From: Lachnospiraceae bacterium JLR.KK008
GTDB lineage: Bacteria; Bacillota; Clostridia; Lachnospirales; Lachnospiraceae
Reading direction: 5' to 3'
Assembly (NCBI GenBank): GCA_037015955.1
Contig: CP143548.1
Location: 1,202,001 to 1,266,000, forward strand
Length of the DNA: 64,000 nucleotides
This document shows positions 17,027-26,076 of this stretch, one piece after another. Each line of letters begins with the position of its first letter. The stretch's first letter is position 1. Made by a program: the position numbers and the translations under genes. Below the pieces are notes generated by a model that had not been told where the DNA came from, searched no databases, and saw only the letters and a program-made list of their open reading frames with translations.

Positions 17027-17416
17027 ATGTTTCATTCAAACGTATTTGATTACATCAATGTGCTGGATAAATCGGCGGACGCTGCCTGGATTCGCCATGA
17101 GGTGATCTCCAATAATATCGCCAATGTAGATACACCGGGATATAAAAGGCAGGATGTGAATTTTGAGGGAGAGCTTCAACGTGCACTTGGGAATTCCAGG
17201 TACACAAGTGTGGATGCGAAAGTAGGGGGGCTGAATCTGAGCCGGCTGAAACCCAGGACATACACGGATTATGCAAATTTTTCCTATCGGGTCGACCGCA
17301 ACAATGTGGATATTGATACGGAAAATGTGATGCTTGCTTCCAACCAGTTGAAGTACAATGCGATTATGACAGGAGTAAATCAGGAGTTTACGAACCTGAA
17401 GCTCGTAATGAAATAA
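17027..17416 (+). CDS. flgB: Flagellar basal-body rod protein FlgB
   Basis: 129 residues, usual FlgB length. It forms part of the proximal rod that crosses the cell wall. The family's N-terminal motif is RHEVISNNIANVDTPGYKRQDV, and the C-terminal LASNQLKYNAIMTGVNQEF helix packs the rod coiled coil. GAAGGAGGAG lies upstream of the ATG. First gene of the flagellar operon; flgC follows after 18 bp. Confidence 0.95.
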   Translation: MFHSNVFDYINVLDKSADAAWIRHEVISNNIANVDTPGYKRQDVNFEGELQRALGNSRYTSVDAKVGGLNLSRLKPRTYTDYANFSYRVDRNNVDIDTENVMLASNQLKYNAIMTGVNQEFTNLKLVMK

Positions 17417-17434
17417 CAGATAAGGGGGATCACA

Positions 17435-17878
17435 ATGAGTATCTTTTCATCGTTTGATGTGAATGCGTCCGGTCTGACTGCGGAGCGTTTCCGTATGGAC
17501 ATCATATCGCAGAACGTGGCCAATGCCAATACGACGAGGACGGAGGATGGCACGCCATACCGTCGTAAAGTCGTTACGTTTGCGGAAAAGGAGACACAGA
17601 CGCCCTTTAGTCATGTCCTGGACGTGGCAAGAGATAATTATTCAGGCAAAGGGGTGAAAGTCACCTCGGTTCAGGAAGATTCCTGGACAGATATGAAAAT
17701 GGTCTATGATCCAGCTCATCCCGATGCGGATGATAATGGTTATGTTCTCTATCCCAATGTCAATATTGTGACAGAGATGACTAATATGATCGATGCAAGC
17801 CGTGCATATGAAGCCAATGCGACAGCATTTAACGCCAGCAAGGCAATCGCCATGAAAGGGCTGGAGATGGCGCAATAG
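17435..17878 (+). CDS. flgC: Flagellar basal-body rod protein FlgC
   Basis: 147 residues. The rod protein shows the family's SGLTAERFRMDIISQNVANANTT motif at the N-terminus, PYRRKVVTF, and the C-terminal helix NMIDASRAYEANATAFNA. It assembles with FlgB and FliE between MS ring and distal rod. Ribosome binding site AGGGGG. The 85 bp gap to fliE shows no feature of note. Confidence 0.95.
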   Translation: MSIFSSFDVNASGLTAERFRMDIISQNVANANTTRTEDGTPYRRKVVTFAEKETQTPFSHVLDVARDNYSGKGVKVTSVQEDSWTDMKMVYDPAHPDADDNGYVLYPNVNIVTEMTNMIDASRAYEANATAFNASKAIAMKGLEMAQ

Positions 17879-17963
17879 TCTGACGCGGCACCAGGTGTGA
17901 AAGGGAAGCATCAGTTTGGTGGCAAACGACATAATATGGACAAAGGGTAAGAGGTGAGTAGAG

Positions 17964-18293
17964 ATGGATATTGCATCGCTTTATCGTGTAAACTCCGATG
18001 CCGTAGAGAAAGCGGTAAAACAGACGCAGGCGGCGAAAAAGGCGGAGGAAGCAAAAGAGGGAAAAGATGTGTTTGGCGCTATGCTCAGCAGCGCCATTGA
18101 TAATTTACATACAACGAACAGTTATATTTCCGATATGGAAAACGAAGAGCTGAAACTGGCGCTCGGACAGACGAAAAATACTCATGATCTTTCGATCGCA
18201 ATGCAGAAAGCATCGGCAGCCTTACAGTATACGGTCGCTGTAAGAGACAAATTTATGGATGCATATAAAGAAATTATGCAGATGCAGATCTAA
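17964..18293 (+). CDS. fliE: Flagellar hook-basal body complex protein FliE
   Basis: 109 residues, matching FliE: a variable N-terminus, then FGAMLSSAIDNLHTTNSY and the conserved tail LSIAMQKASAALQYTVAVRDKFMDAYKEI. FliE links the MS ring (FliF) and the rod and is exported early. Starts after AAGAGGTGAG. fliF follows after 19 bp. Confidence 0.93.
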   Translation: MDIASLYRVNSDAVEKAVKQTQAAKKAEEAKEGKDVFGAMLSSAIDNLHTTNSYISDMENEELKLALGQTKNTHDLSIAMQKASAALQYTVAVRDKFMDAYKEIMQMQI

Positions 18294-18312
18294 GGCATGG
18301 GAGTAAAGCGAA

Positions 18313-19911
18313 ATGACTGACAGGTTAAAAGCGATTCCGGCGAGAGTGCTGGAATGGTGGAATAAATTTACTTCAAAACAGAAGACGATTATCATATGTA
18401 TTGCCGCAGGTGTCATCATTGCACTTGCGATATTGGTAACGGTTCTTACGAGGCCTCAATATGAACTGCTTGCGAACTGTGAAAGTACAAAAGAAGCATC
18501 CCAGATCACAGAACTTTTAGATGGGGCGAGCATAACCTATACTGTGTCAGATGACGGTTATCAGATTAAAGTACTGAGTGAACAGGTGTCAGATGCCAAT
18601 CTTCTGCTGGGTGCCAACAATATTCCGGCTGCAGCCTATGGGATCGACAATGTGACAAACGGCGGTTTCTCCACGACGGAGTCAGACAAACAGAAGAGAT
18701 ATAAACTCTATCTGGAAAGTCAGATGGAGGAAGATCTCGTTCGGTTTGAGACTGTCAAGAAAGCGGACGTACAGTTGTCACTCCCGGAGAATGACGGTAC
18801 ACTTCTCTCCAAAAACGAGGAATCGTTTGCCAGCATTATTCTGGAGTTGGACGGGGAGTTCACACAGGAAAACGCGGCGGCTATGGCACAGTTTGTCAAG
18901 ACGGCGCTTGGTAATGAAAATGCGGATAATATCACAATTCTTGACAGTCAGGGAAATCTCCTGTTTTCGGGGGAAGACAATTATTCTCTGACAGGTACTG
19001 CCAACAGCCAGCTCTCTGTGAAGCAGCAGGCAGAGCGGCTCGTCAAAAATGAAGTAAAAAAAGTGCTGCTGGGAACGAATCAGTATGATAATGTAGAAGT
19101 GGCAAGTAATCTTGCTCTTGATTTTTCCTCCACGGAGATTACGGAGCATGATTTTACGCCTGCAGAGGGGCAGTCTCAGGGCGTCCTCAGCCACGAAAGT
19201 ATTTTCAGTGCAGAGAATATAAACAGTTCCGGCAATCTGCCAGGAACAGATTCTAACAGCGAGACGACGTACGAAATGCAGGACAGCGATCAGTCCTCAT
19301 CCTCCCAGTCAGAAGAGTCCAGAGATTATCTGCCCAATGAGCGGGTGATGTCTCAGACGATTCCGCCGGGACTGATCAAATATGAGGAGTCATCCATATC
19401 GGTCACTGCCATTACATATAACGTACAGAGAGAAGAAGATATTAAAGCCCAGGGACTGCTTGATGGCATCAGCTGGGAAGAATACAAGGCGGCAAACGGG
19501 GCAAGAGTTGCGCAGCCTGTCGATGACGATATGATCAATGTGGTGTCCAAAGCGACCGGTATCGCAGTGGAGAATGTTGCGATGGTGGCCTATGAGGAAC
19601 CGCTGTTTATTGACAAAGAGGGCTTGAATATTCAGGCGACGGATGTTATCCAGGTTATATTGATCCTTATTATTCTGGGATTACTTGCTTTTGTTGTATT
19701 CAGAAGTATGAGGAGCGAGAAACCGGCAGAGGAAGAGGAAGAGGAACTCTCCGTGGAAAATCTTTTGCAGTCCACGCCGGAATCGGAGCTGGAGAACATT
19801 GCCGTGGAAGAGCGGTCAGAGACTCGTAAGCTGATTGAAAAATTTGTGGACGATAATCCGGAAGCGGCCGCAAATCTGCTTCGGAACTGGCTGAACGAAG
19901 ATTGGGGGTAA
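18313..19911 (+). CDS. fliF: Flagellar MS-ring protein FliF
   Basis: 532 residues. The first membrane helix lies at about 23-44 and the second at about 445-463; the periplasmic-equivalent ring-building domains between them include ANNIPAAAYGIDNVTNGGF and YLESQMEEDLVRF. The short cytoplasmic tail (KFVDDNPEAAANLLRNWL) is the FliG-binding helix. It forms the membrane platform for rod and export gate. A Ser-rich acidic stretch (about residues 318-338) precedes the second helix. Coupled to fliG, 7 bp downstream. Confidence 0.95.
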   Translation: MTDRLKAIPARVLEWWNKFTSKQKTIIICIAAGVIIALAILVTVLTRPQYELLANCESTKEASQITELLDGASITYTVSDDGYQIKVLSEQVSDANLLLGANNIPAAAYGIDNVTNGGFSTTESDKQKRYKLYLESQMEEDLVRFETVKKADVQLSLPENDGTLLSKNEESFASIILELDGEFTQENAAAMAQFVKTALGNENADNITILDSQGNLLFSGEDNYSLTGTANSQLSVKQQAERLVKNEVKKVLLGTNQYDNVEVASNLALDFSSTEITEHDFTPAEGQSQGVLSHESIFSAENINSSGNLPGTDSNSETTYEMQDSDQSSSSQSEESRDYLPNERVMSQTIPPGLIKYEESSISVTAITYNVQREEDIKAQGLLDGISWEEYKAANGARVAQPVDDDMINVVSKATGIAVENVAMVAYEEPLFIDKEGLNIQATDVIQVILILIILGLLAFVVFRSMRSEKPAEEEEEELSVENLLQSTPESELENIAVEERSETRKLIEKFVDDNPEAAANLLRNWLNEDWG

Positions 19912-19918
19912 ATAAGAT

Positions 19919-20929
19919 ATGGCAAATGACTCAGGGTTATCAGGTCTGCAGAAGGCAGCCGTACTGCTGATCGCATTGGGACCGGAAAAGTCTTCCCATA
20001 TCTTTAAACACTTAAAGGAAGACGAGATTGAGGAGCTGACGCTGGAAATTGCAAATACGCGAAGTATTACGCCGCAGCTGAAAGAAACTGTGATTGAGGA
20101 GTTCTATCAGATCTGTCTGGCACAGCAATATATCGCGGAGGGCGGCATCGGGTATGCGAAGGAGCTTTTGGAGAAAGCTCTGGGAGAGGACAGAGCACGC
20201 GATGTGATTGGCAAACTGACAGCGTCGCTGCAGGTTAAGCCTTTCGAGTTTGTCCGCAAGACAGATGCGTCTCAGCTGCTCAACTTTATACAGGATGAAC
20301 ATCCGCAGACGATTGCACTTATTATGTCCTATCTGTCTGCGACGCAGTCGTCAATGATATTGTCAGCGCTGCCTCCGGAACGTCAGGCGGATGTTGCGAA
20401 ACGTATTGCCATGATGGACAGAACGAGTCCGGATGTCATTAAGGAAGTGGAAAAAGTGCTGGAATCCAAGCTGGCTTCTCTTGTCAATCAGGATTACACC
20501 ATTATTGGCGGCGTCGATGCGGTCGTGGAGATCTTGAACTCCGTAGACCGTGGTACGGAAAAACATATCATGGAAACACTGGAGATTGAGGAGCCGGAGC
20601 TTGCCGACGAGATCAGGAAGAAAATGTTCGTATTCGAGGATATTCTTCTTCTGGACGACAGAGCGATACAGAGAGTATTGCGCGATGTGGAGAACAGCGA
20701 TCTGGCGATTGCGCTGAAGGGTGCGAACGAGGAAGTAAAAGCTGCAGTCTTCAAAAACCTGTCAAAGCGTTTGGCTGCCATGATCAAGGAAGATATGGAA
20801 TTTATGGGACCTGTCCGCATGAAGGATGTGGAAGAGGCACAACAGAAGATCGTAAATATTATCAGAAAACTGGAAGATTCTGCTGAAATTGTTATTTCCA
20901 GAGGTGGAGGAGATGAAATTGTTGTCTAG
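19919..20929 (+). CDS. fliG: Flagellar motor switch protein FliG
   Basis: 336 residues with the full N-middle-C layout. It has LSGLQKAAVLLIALG, the middle-domain EHPQTIALIMSYL (EHPQT motif), and the charged torque helix FEDILLLDDRAIQRVLRDVE. It couples ion flow through MotAB to rotation and switching on the cytoplasmic face of the MS ring. The 3' end overlaps the start of fliH by 17 bp. Confidence 0.96.
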   Translation: MANDSGLSGLQKAAVLLIALGPEKSSHIFKHLKEDEIEELTLEIANTRSITPQLKETVIEEFYQICLAQQYIAEGGIGYAKELLEKALGEDRARDVIGKLTASLQVKPFEFVRKTDASQLLNFIQDEHPQTIALIMSYLSATQSSMILSALPPERQADVAKRIAMMDRTSPDVIKEVEKVLESKLASLVNQDYTIIGGVDAVVEILNSVDRGTEKHIMETLEIEEPELADEIRKKMFVFEDILLLDDRAIQRVLRDVENSDLAIALKGANEEVKAAVFKNLSKRLAAMIKEDMEFMGPVRMKDVEEAQQKIVNIIRKLEDSAEIVISRGGGDEIVV

Positions 20930-21764
20930 TAACTTGCTGAAGGGGAACTGGGTGCAGTTTCAGAACGATGACACAAGGATTATCAATAGTAACAGGATTA
21001 TAGAGCAACGGATAGGAAGCTCCGGCAGCGGGGCGGGAGAAGATACAGAGGAACACACGGAAGGATTTACAGAAGGGTTAAAGGTTGAGGAACTAAGCGG
21101 TCTGACAGCTGATCCGGAGGATGGTTCCAATGTAATCAAGTCTGAGGAGCCGGTTCCTGCGGCGCCTGTTTATGAGGGACCGAGTCCGGAAGAGCTGATT
21201 GCTCAGGCAGAGGAGGAGATCCTCCAGAGAAAGAAAGATGCGGAAGCGGAGATTGAGGCCTATCGACAGCAGGTGATTGAAGAGGCCAGGCAGGAAGGAA
21301 GAAATCAGGGCTATATTGACGGCACGGCTGCCGCACAGTCAGAGATTGAAGAGACAAAGCGTCAACTTGAAGCGGCATATAACAACAGGCTTCAGGAGCT
21401 GGAACCAGAGCTTGTGAAGCAGTTGACGGGTATTTATGAACATATATTTCACATGGAATTGGGAGAGTATCAGAATCTTGTCATGCAGCTTTTGGAAGGA
21501 TGTATGCAGAGGATTGAAACAAGCAGCAGTTACATCATTCATGTCAGTCCTGACGATTATCCGTTTGTCAGTATGCAGAAAAAGCTGCTGATCGAAGGAC
21601 TGGGAAACAGAAATGCCATGCTGGAAGTAGTGGAAGATATGACAATGAGAAAAAATGAATGTATGATCGAGGCAGACGACGGCATATATGATTGCAGCCT
21701 GGATATACAGTTGACGGCGCTGCGCAGAGAACTTCTGGTTCTTTCCTATGAAGGCGTGGAGTAA
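20913..21764 (+). CDS. fliH: Flagellar assembly protein FliH
   Basis: 283 residues. It negatively regulates and anchors the export ATPase FliI. It has an N-terminal low-complexity region, then a long coiled coil rich in Ala/Glu/Gln (about 95-165: SPEELIAQAEEEILQ and on) and a C-terminal domain with YIIHVSPDDYPFV and MIEADDGIYDCSLDIQLTAL, typical for FliH/V-ATPase E homologues. ATG 20913 is chosen, behind GGTGGAGG and inside fliG; a TTG eight codons earlier lacks a site. Confidence 0.9.
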   Translation: MKLLSSNLLKGNWVQFQNDDTRIINSNRIIEQRIGSSGSGAGEDTEEHTEGFTEGLKVEELSGLTADPEDGSNVIKSEEPVPAAPVYEGPSPEELIAQAEEEILQRKKDAEAEIEAYRQQVIEEARQEGRNQGYIDGTAAAQSEIEETKRQLEAAYNNRLQELEPELVKQLTGIYEHIFHMELGEYQNLVMQLLEGCMQRIETSSSYIIHVSPDDYPFVSMQKKLLIEGLGNRNAMLEVVEDMTMRKNECMIEADDGIYDCSLDIQLTALRRELLVLSYEGVE

Positions 21765-21772
21765 GACAGATC

Positions 21773-23086
21773 ATGATTGATTTATCGAAATACGAAAAAC
21801 TGAAAGATCGGGTCTATTACAAAAAGCTCGGCAAGGTACTGAATGTGGTAGGTCTGACGATTGAGTCTGCAGGGCCGGATGCCAAGCTGGCAGATATTTG
21901 TTTCATACATCCGGAGGGAGATGAAGGGTCAGGCATCATGGCGGAGGTAGTGGGCTTTAAAGACGGAAGGACATTGCTCATGCCTTATGAGAATACCGAA
22001 GGTATCGGTATTGGTAATCTTGTCGAAAATACGGGTAATTCCCTGCGGGTTGCGGTTGGTGATTTCCTTCTCGGTAAGACATTGGACGGTCTGGGCAGAC
22101 CGACAGATGCGGCTGTTCAGATACCGCTTGGCGCTCCCAGTTATTGTGTGGAGTCAATGCCTCCGGATCCGATGAGCCGCACGATCATTGATGAGCCGCT
22201 TCCGCTTGGCGTGAAGGCAGTAGACGGTCTGATTACTGTGGGAAAGGGACAGAGGATCGGCATTTTTGCAGGTTCAGGTGTGGGAAAATCTACACTGATG
22301 GGTATGTTTGCCAGAAATACAAAAGCAGAGATCAATGTCATTGCGCTGATTGGTGAGCGTGGCAGGGAAGTCAGAGAATTTATAGAGCGCGACCTTGGGG
22401 AAGAAGGTATGCGCCGTTCTGTAGTAGTGGTGGCTACATCGGATAAACCTGCACTGGAACGAAATAAAGCAGCCAAGACGGCGACTGCTATTGCAGAATA
22501 TTTCAGAGACCAGGGAAGAGACGTGTTGTTGATGATGGACTCTCTGACCCGTTTCTGTATGGCGCAGAGAGAAATTGGTCTGGCAACCGGTGAACCACCG
22601 GTGACGAGAGGTTATCCTCCCAGTGTGTATTCAGAATTGCCGAAACTGTTAGAGCGGGCCGGCAGAGATGCGAAAGGTTCGATTACCGGACTGTATACGG
22701 TTTTGGTAGATGGCGATGACTTTAATGAACCGATCACGGACACTGCGCGAAGTATTCTTGACGGACATATCATGCTCAATCGTAAGCTCGCTCATAAAAA
22801 TCATTATCCTGCGGTGGATATTTTGCAGAGTATCTCCCGATGTATGTCTCAGGTAACAGAAAAAGAACACAAAAAAGCTGCCGGCAAACTGAAGAATGTG
22901 CTGGCTACTTATAATGAAGCGGAAGATTTGATCAATATTGGCGCTTATAAAAAGGGCAGTAATCCGGGCATTGACTATGCGGTGGAGAAGATAGAAGCCA
23001 CGAATGAATTCCTGATGCAGGATGTGGACAGCAAGTACACGTATGAAGAGACGATACAGATGCTGCAGGCATTGTATGAGGAGTGA
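21773..23086 (+). CDS. fliI: Flagellum-specific export ATPase FliI
   Basis: 437 residues. F1-beta-like ATPase of the flagellar type III secretion apparatus. Walker A AGSGVGKST (Lys172), Walker B VLLMMDSLTRF, and the type-III-specific EPPVTRGYPPSVYSELPKLLERAG are all present. The C-terminal domain carries VDILQSISRCM. It energises substrate unfolding and export with FliH and FliJ. It starts 8 bp after fliH and ends 7 bp before fliJ. Confidence 0.97.
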   Translation: MIDLSKYEKLKDRVYYKKLGKVLNVVGLTIESAGPDAKLADICFIHPEGDEGSGIMAEVVGFKDGRTLLMPYENTEGIGIGNLVENTGNSLRVAVGDFLLGKTLDGLGRPTDAAVQIPLGAPSYCVESMPPDPMSRTIIDEPLPLGVKAVDGLITVGKGQRIGIFAGSGVGKSTLMGMFARNTKAEINVIALIGERGREVREFIERDLGEEGMRRSVVVVATSDKPALERNKAAKTATAIAEYFRDQGRDVLLMMDSLTRFCMAQREIGLATGEPPVTRGYPPSVYSELPKLLERAGRDAKGSITGLYTVLVDGDDFNEPITDTARSILDGHIMLNRKLAHKNHYPAVDILQSISRCMSQVTEKEHKKAAGKLKNVLATYNEAEDLINIGAYKKGSNPGIDYAVEKIEATNEFLMQDVDSKYTYEETIQMLQALYEE

Positions 23087-23093
23087 GCAGTAG

Positions 23094-23561
23094 ATGTCAA
23101 AGTTTGTTTACCGGATGCAGAATATCTTAAATATCAAGCAAAAGCTGGAAGATCAGGCACGGATGGATTTTGGCCTGGCAATGGCGAGGCTGCGGGAAGA
23201 AGAGGAAAAACTGGAATTTCTGCAACAGCGAAAACAGGGATATGAGGAGCAGGCAAGAGAATCGCTGCGTGCTGCGCTTAGAGTAAACAGGATGCGTGAG
23301 AACAAAGAGGCGATCCTGCGCATGGATGAATATATGGAAGAGCAGAGGCAGGAAATAAAAAAGGCGCAGAACACTGTTGAAGTGGAGCGGCGCAAGCTCC
23401 AGGCGTCGATACAGGAGAGAAAAATACAGGAAAAATTGAGAGAAAATGCCTTTGAAGAATTCATGGGAGAAGAGAAGGCGAGAGAAAGCCGGGAGATCGA
23501 TGAGTTGACCAGTTATACATACGGGCAGAAGAAGATCGAGGAAGCAGCTGCGGAAGCATAA
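23094..23561 (+). CDS. fliJ: Flagellar export protein FliJ
   Basis: 155 residues, almost entirely one helical coiled coil (YRMQNILNIKQKLEDQARMD at the start, then Arg/Glu/Gln-rich heptads). Length, composition and position right after fliI identify it as FliJ, the stalk-like protein that sits in the FliI ring and escorts chaperones. Sequence alone is poorly conserved in this family. Confidence 0.88.
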   Translation: MSKFVYRMQNILNIKQKLEDQARMDFGLAMARLREEEEKLEFLQQRKQGYEEQARESLRAALRVNRMRENKEAILRMDEYMEEQRQEIKKAQNTVEVERRKLQASIQERKIQEKLRENAFEEFMGEEKARESREIDELTSYTYGQKKIEEAAAEA

Positions 23562-23602
23562 ACGAGCAAACAAGGAGAGGCGGAGACGGCGCCGGAGAAA
23601 CT

Positions 23603-24508
23603 ATGGCAAGAAAGACGACCCAGGAAACAGAAAATGAGAATATGGAAAGTGAGCAGACAGCTGACGACAAAAAGCGTCTGAAGGAAGAGAAGAAGAGACT
23701 GAGGGCTGAGCAGAAAGCACAGAAAAAAGAAGCCAAGCGCCGGGCGAAAGAATTGGATGCCCAGGAAGAGCAGATGGATGAGGAGTCGGAAAGTGGTTCG
23801 ACGCCGATCGTTCTTGTCACTTTTATTATTGTAGTGATCTGGATCGCTATTCTGGCAATTCTTATTAAATTAGATGTGGGAGGTTTCGGTTCCACCGTTT
23901 TGCGTCCTGTGCTTGAAAATGTTCCGGTAGTCAACAAAATACTTCCGGCGGAAAAGATGGCGCAGCCGATGGGAGGAAGTACGGCAGACGAGTATTACGG
24001 CTATACGGATCTGCGCGATGCGGTGGAACAGATCAAACGTCTGGAGCTGGAGCTGGAGAATGCACAGTCCGGTAACGCGGAAGTTCAGGACAGGATCGCG
24101 GAGCTGGAGGCGGAGATCGAGCGTCTGCGTACGTTTGAGGACAATCAGGTCGCTTTTGAAAATATTAAAAATGAATTTTATGACGAAGTAATTTATTCAG
24201 ATAAAGGGCCAGGGGCAGAGGCATTTCTGAAATATTATGAGTCTATGGATCCGGCTACGGCAGAAAAGCTCTATAAGCAGGTGGTGGCGCAGCAACAGGT
24301 AGATTCGCAGATACAGGATTATGTCAATGCGTATTCTGAGATGAAACCACAACAGGCGGCCGCTATTTTTGAGGCGATGCAGGATGATCTGGACTTGGCT
24401 GCCAAGATATTAGGGGCGATGGATGCTGAGACAAGGGGTAAGATTTTGGGTGCGCTGGATGCGGAAGTGGCGGCCAGACTGACCAAAATTATGGATCCGG
24501 AATCTTAA
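23603..24508 (+). CDS. MotE-like membrane protein with MgtE N-terminal-type domain
   Basis: 301 residues. A very basic, Lys/Arg/Glu-rich cytoplasmic head (about 1-60) is followed by one membrane helix at about 68-90 (TPIVLVTFIIVVIWIAILAI). A coiled coil comes next (VEQIKRLELELENAQS; IAELEAEIERLRTF), and the C-terminus resembles the MgtE intracellular N-domain/FliG-middle-like helices (LKYYESMDPATAEKLYKQV; MKPQQAAAIFEAM). This layout is that of MotE-type stator-associated proteins encoded in fla operons of Gram-positives. It lies between fliJ and fliK. Confidence 0.75.
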   Translation: MARKTTQETENENMESEQTADDKKRLKEEKKRLRAEQKAQKKEAKRRAKELDAQEEQMDEESESGSTPIVLVTFIIVVIWIAILAILIKLDVGGFGSTVLRPVLENVPVVNKILPAEKMAQPMGGSTADEYYGYTDLRDAVEQIKRLELELENAQSGNAEVQDRIAELEAEIERLRTFEDNQVAFENIKNEFYDEVIYSDKGPGAEAFLKYYESMDPATAEKLYKQVVAQQQVDSQIQDYVNAYSEMKPQQAAAIFEAMQDDLDLAAKILGAMDAETRGKILGALDAEVAARLTKIMDPES

Positions 24509-24531
24509 TTTCCGGGGATAAATACCGATAT
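24506..24531 (+). promoter_or_regulatory. Candidate internal sigma-28 (SigD) promoter before fliK
   Basis: TAAT (24506-24509) and CCGATAT (24525-24531) are 15 bp apart. They match the flagellar sigma pattern TAAA-N15-GCCGATAT in all but one base of each box. It lies in the 81-bp gap before fliK, the largest gap so far in the operon, and would allow the flagellar sigma encoded downstream to boost the hook and later genes. Confidence 0.5.
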
Positions 24532-24589
24532 ACATTTTGTATATACATGATATAAAGGTACCTTGAAAATTTAAGAAAGGAGGAGACAG

Positions 24590-26062
24590 ATGACCAGCAC
24601 AAATGTAACAAAAGCGGCGGGTCTGTTACTGGGGAACACAAATATTGGTCCCGCAGGAACAGGAGCGGCAGGCGGAGCCGACAACGGTTTTTCTGAGATC
24701 ATGAACCGTACATCAAAAGACAGCGGCAATCAGTTTCAGAAAACGAGAGATGAAGTACAGTCGACAGTGGCAAAGGCGCCTGTTAATGTAAGTAAAATAA
24801 ACCGCGGCAATGTAAAAAATGTCAGAAACGAAGAGTCAGGAAAGACTACTGCCAAAGAGGAAGAAGGCAAGATTTCCGATACTACGGAAGAGGAAAAGGC
24901 AGAAATCGACGAAGCGACCGAAGAGATTGTTGAGGAGGCCGTCACCGAGATTAAAGAGGCCATTCAGGAGGAATTGGGAATCTCTGAAGAGGAACTGGAA
25001 TCGATCATGAGTATACTCGGGCTGACAGCCGCAGATCTGTTGCAGCCGGAAAATATGCAGGCTATTGCCATGGCGGTGGCAGGAGAGACCGATGAGCTGT
25101 CCATGCTGACAAATGAAACACTGTATCAGAATGTTCAGAATCTGACAAATGTGGTGGAAACGGTTCGGGCGGATGTGCAGGCGGAGCTTGGAGTCGATGA
25201 TGAGCAATTTGCACAACTGTTGGAGCAGATGGAAGTAAGTGACGAGCCACAGGAGGCGATTGAGATTCCGGAACTGTCAGTGGAAACAGAAAGCAGAGAA
25301 CCGGTGGCAGTCGCACAGCAGCAGGAGGAAGTTGACCAGCAGGAAGAGACAGAACCACAGCAGGAGACGGCGGAAATCAAAACACAGACCGGTGAGAAAC
25401 GGACAGAGAACAGTGTCAGAGAAGAAGAGACACAGACGACTCCGGTCAGGGCAGAGAGAAATACCTCGCAGACAGGAAGAGAGTCCGGAGGAGAAAGCCA
25501 TGAAAGCGGCAACCCCTTTTTACAGGGCTGGAACCGTACCGGATTGGATGCGTGGGAGGCAGATCCATTGCAGAGCCGGACAGAGATACCGTTTGAGACA
25601 GTGGATACGCAGGATGTGATGAATCAGATTACGGAGTATATGCGTATGGAAGCAAGACCTGAAATCACGGAACTGCAGCTTCGTCTTCAGCCGGAAACAC
25701 TGGGTACGCTTCATATTCACCTGACAGCAAAGGAGGGCGCGCTGACTGCACAGTTTGCGGCGGAAAATGAAGCGGTGAAGGCGGTACTGGAAGCACAGGT
25801 TGTACAGTTAAAGGAAAATCTGAGCGAACAGGGTATCAAGGTGGAGGCGGTGGAAGTAACGATCGCCAGTCATGAATTTGACAGAAATTTTGCGCAGAAT
25901 GGGGAACAGAATTCCCAGTATCAGGAGCCGAGAAAAAAAGGTGTGCGAAAGATCCAGCTTGATGACAATATTCCGCTTGACGAAATGGAGCTCTCCGACG
26001 AAGAGCGCCTGACTGCGGAGATGATGGAGCAGAATGGCAATACAGTGGATTTTATGGCATAA
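24590..26062 (+). CDS. fliK: Flagellar hook-length control protein FliK
   Basis: 490 residues. It has a long, low-complexity acidic N-terminal and middle part (Glu/Gln/Thr-rich, as in FliK rulers) and a conserved C-terminal domain with ELQLRLQPETLGTLHIHL and AQVVQLKENLSEQGIKVE, the substrate-specificity switch domain. It measures hook length and switches export from hook to filament substrates via FlhB. AAGAAAGGAGG precedes the ATG. A candidate sigma-28 promoter lies immediately upstream. Confidence 0.92.
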   Translation: MTSTNVTKAAGLLLGNTNIGPAGTGAAGGADNGFSEIMNRTSKDSGNQFQKTRDEVQSTVAKAPVNVSKINRGNVKNVRNEESGKTTAKEEEGKISDTTEEEKAEIDEATEEIVEEAVTEIKEAIQEELGISEEELESIMSILGLTAADLLQPENMQAIAMAVAGETDELSMLTNETLYQNVQNLTNVVETVRADVQAELGVDDEQFAQLLEQMEVSDEPQEAIEIPELSVETESREPVAVAQQQEEVDQQEETEPQQETAEIKTQTGEKRTENSVREEETQTTPVRAERNTSQTGRESGGESHESGNPFLQGWNRTGLDAWEADPLQSRTEIPFETVDTQDVMNQITEYMRMEARPEITELQLRLQPETLGTLHIHLTAKEGALTAQFAAENEAVKAVLEAQVVQLKENLSEQGIKVEAVEVTIASHEFDRNFAQNGEQNSQYQEPRKKGVRKIQLDDNIPLDEMELSDEERLTAEMMEQNGNTVDFMA

Positions 26063-26076
26063 AGGAGGAGAAAAGC

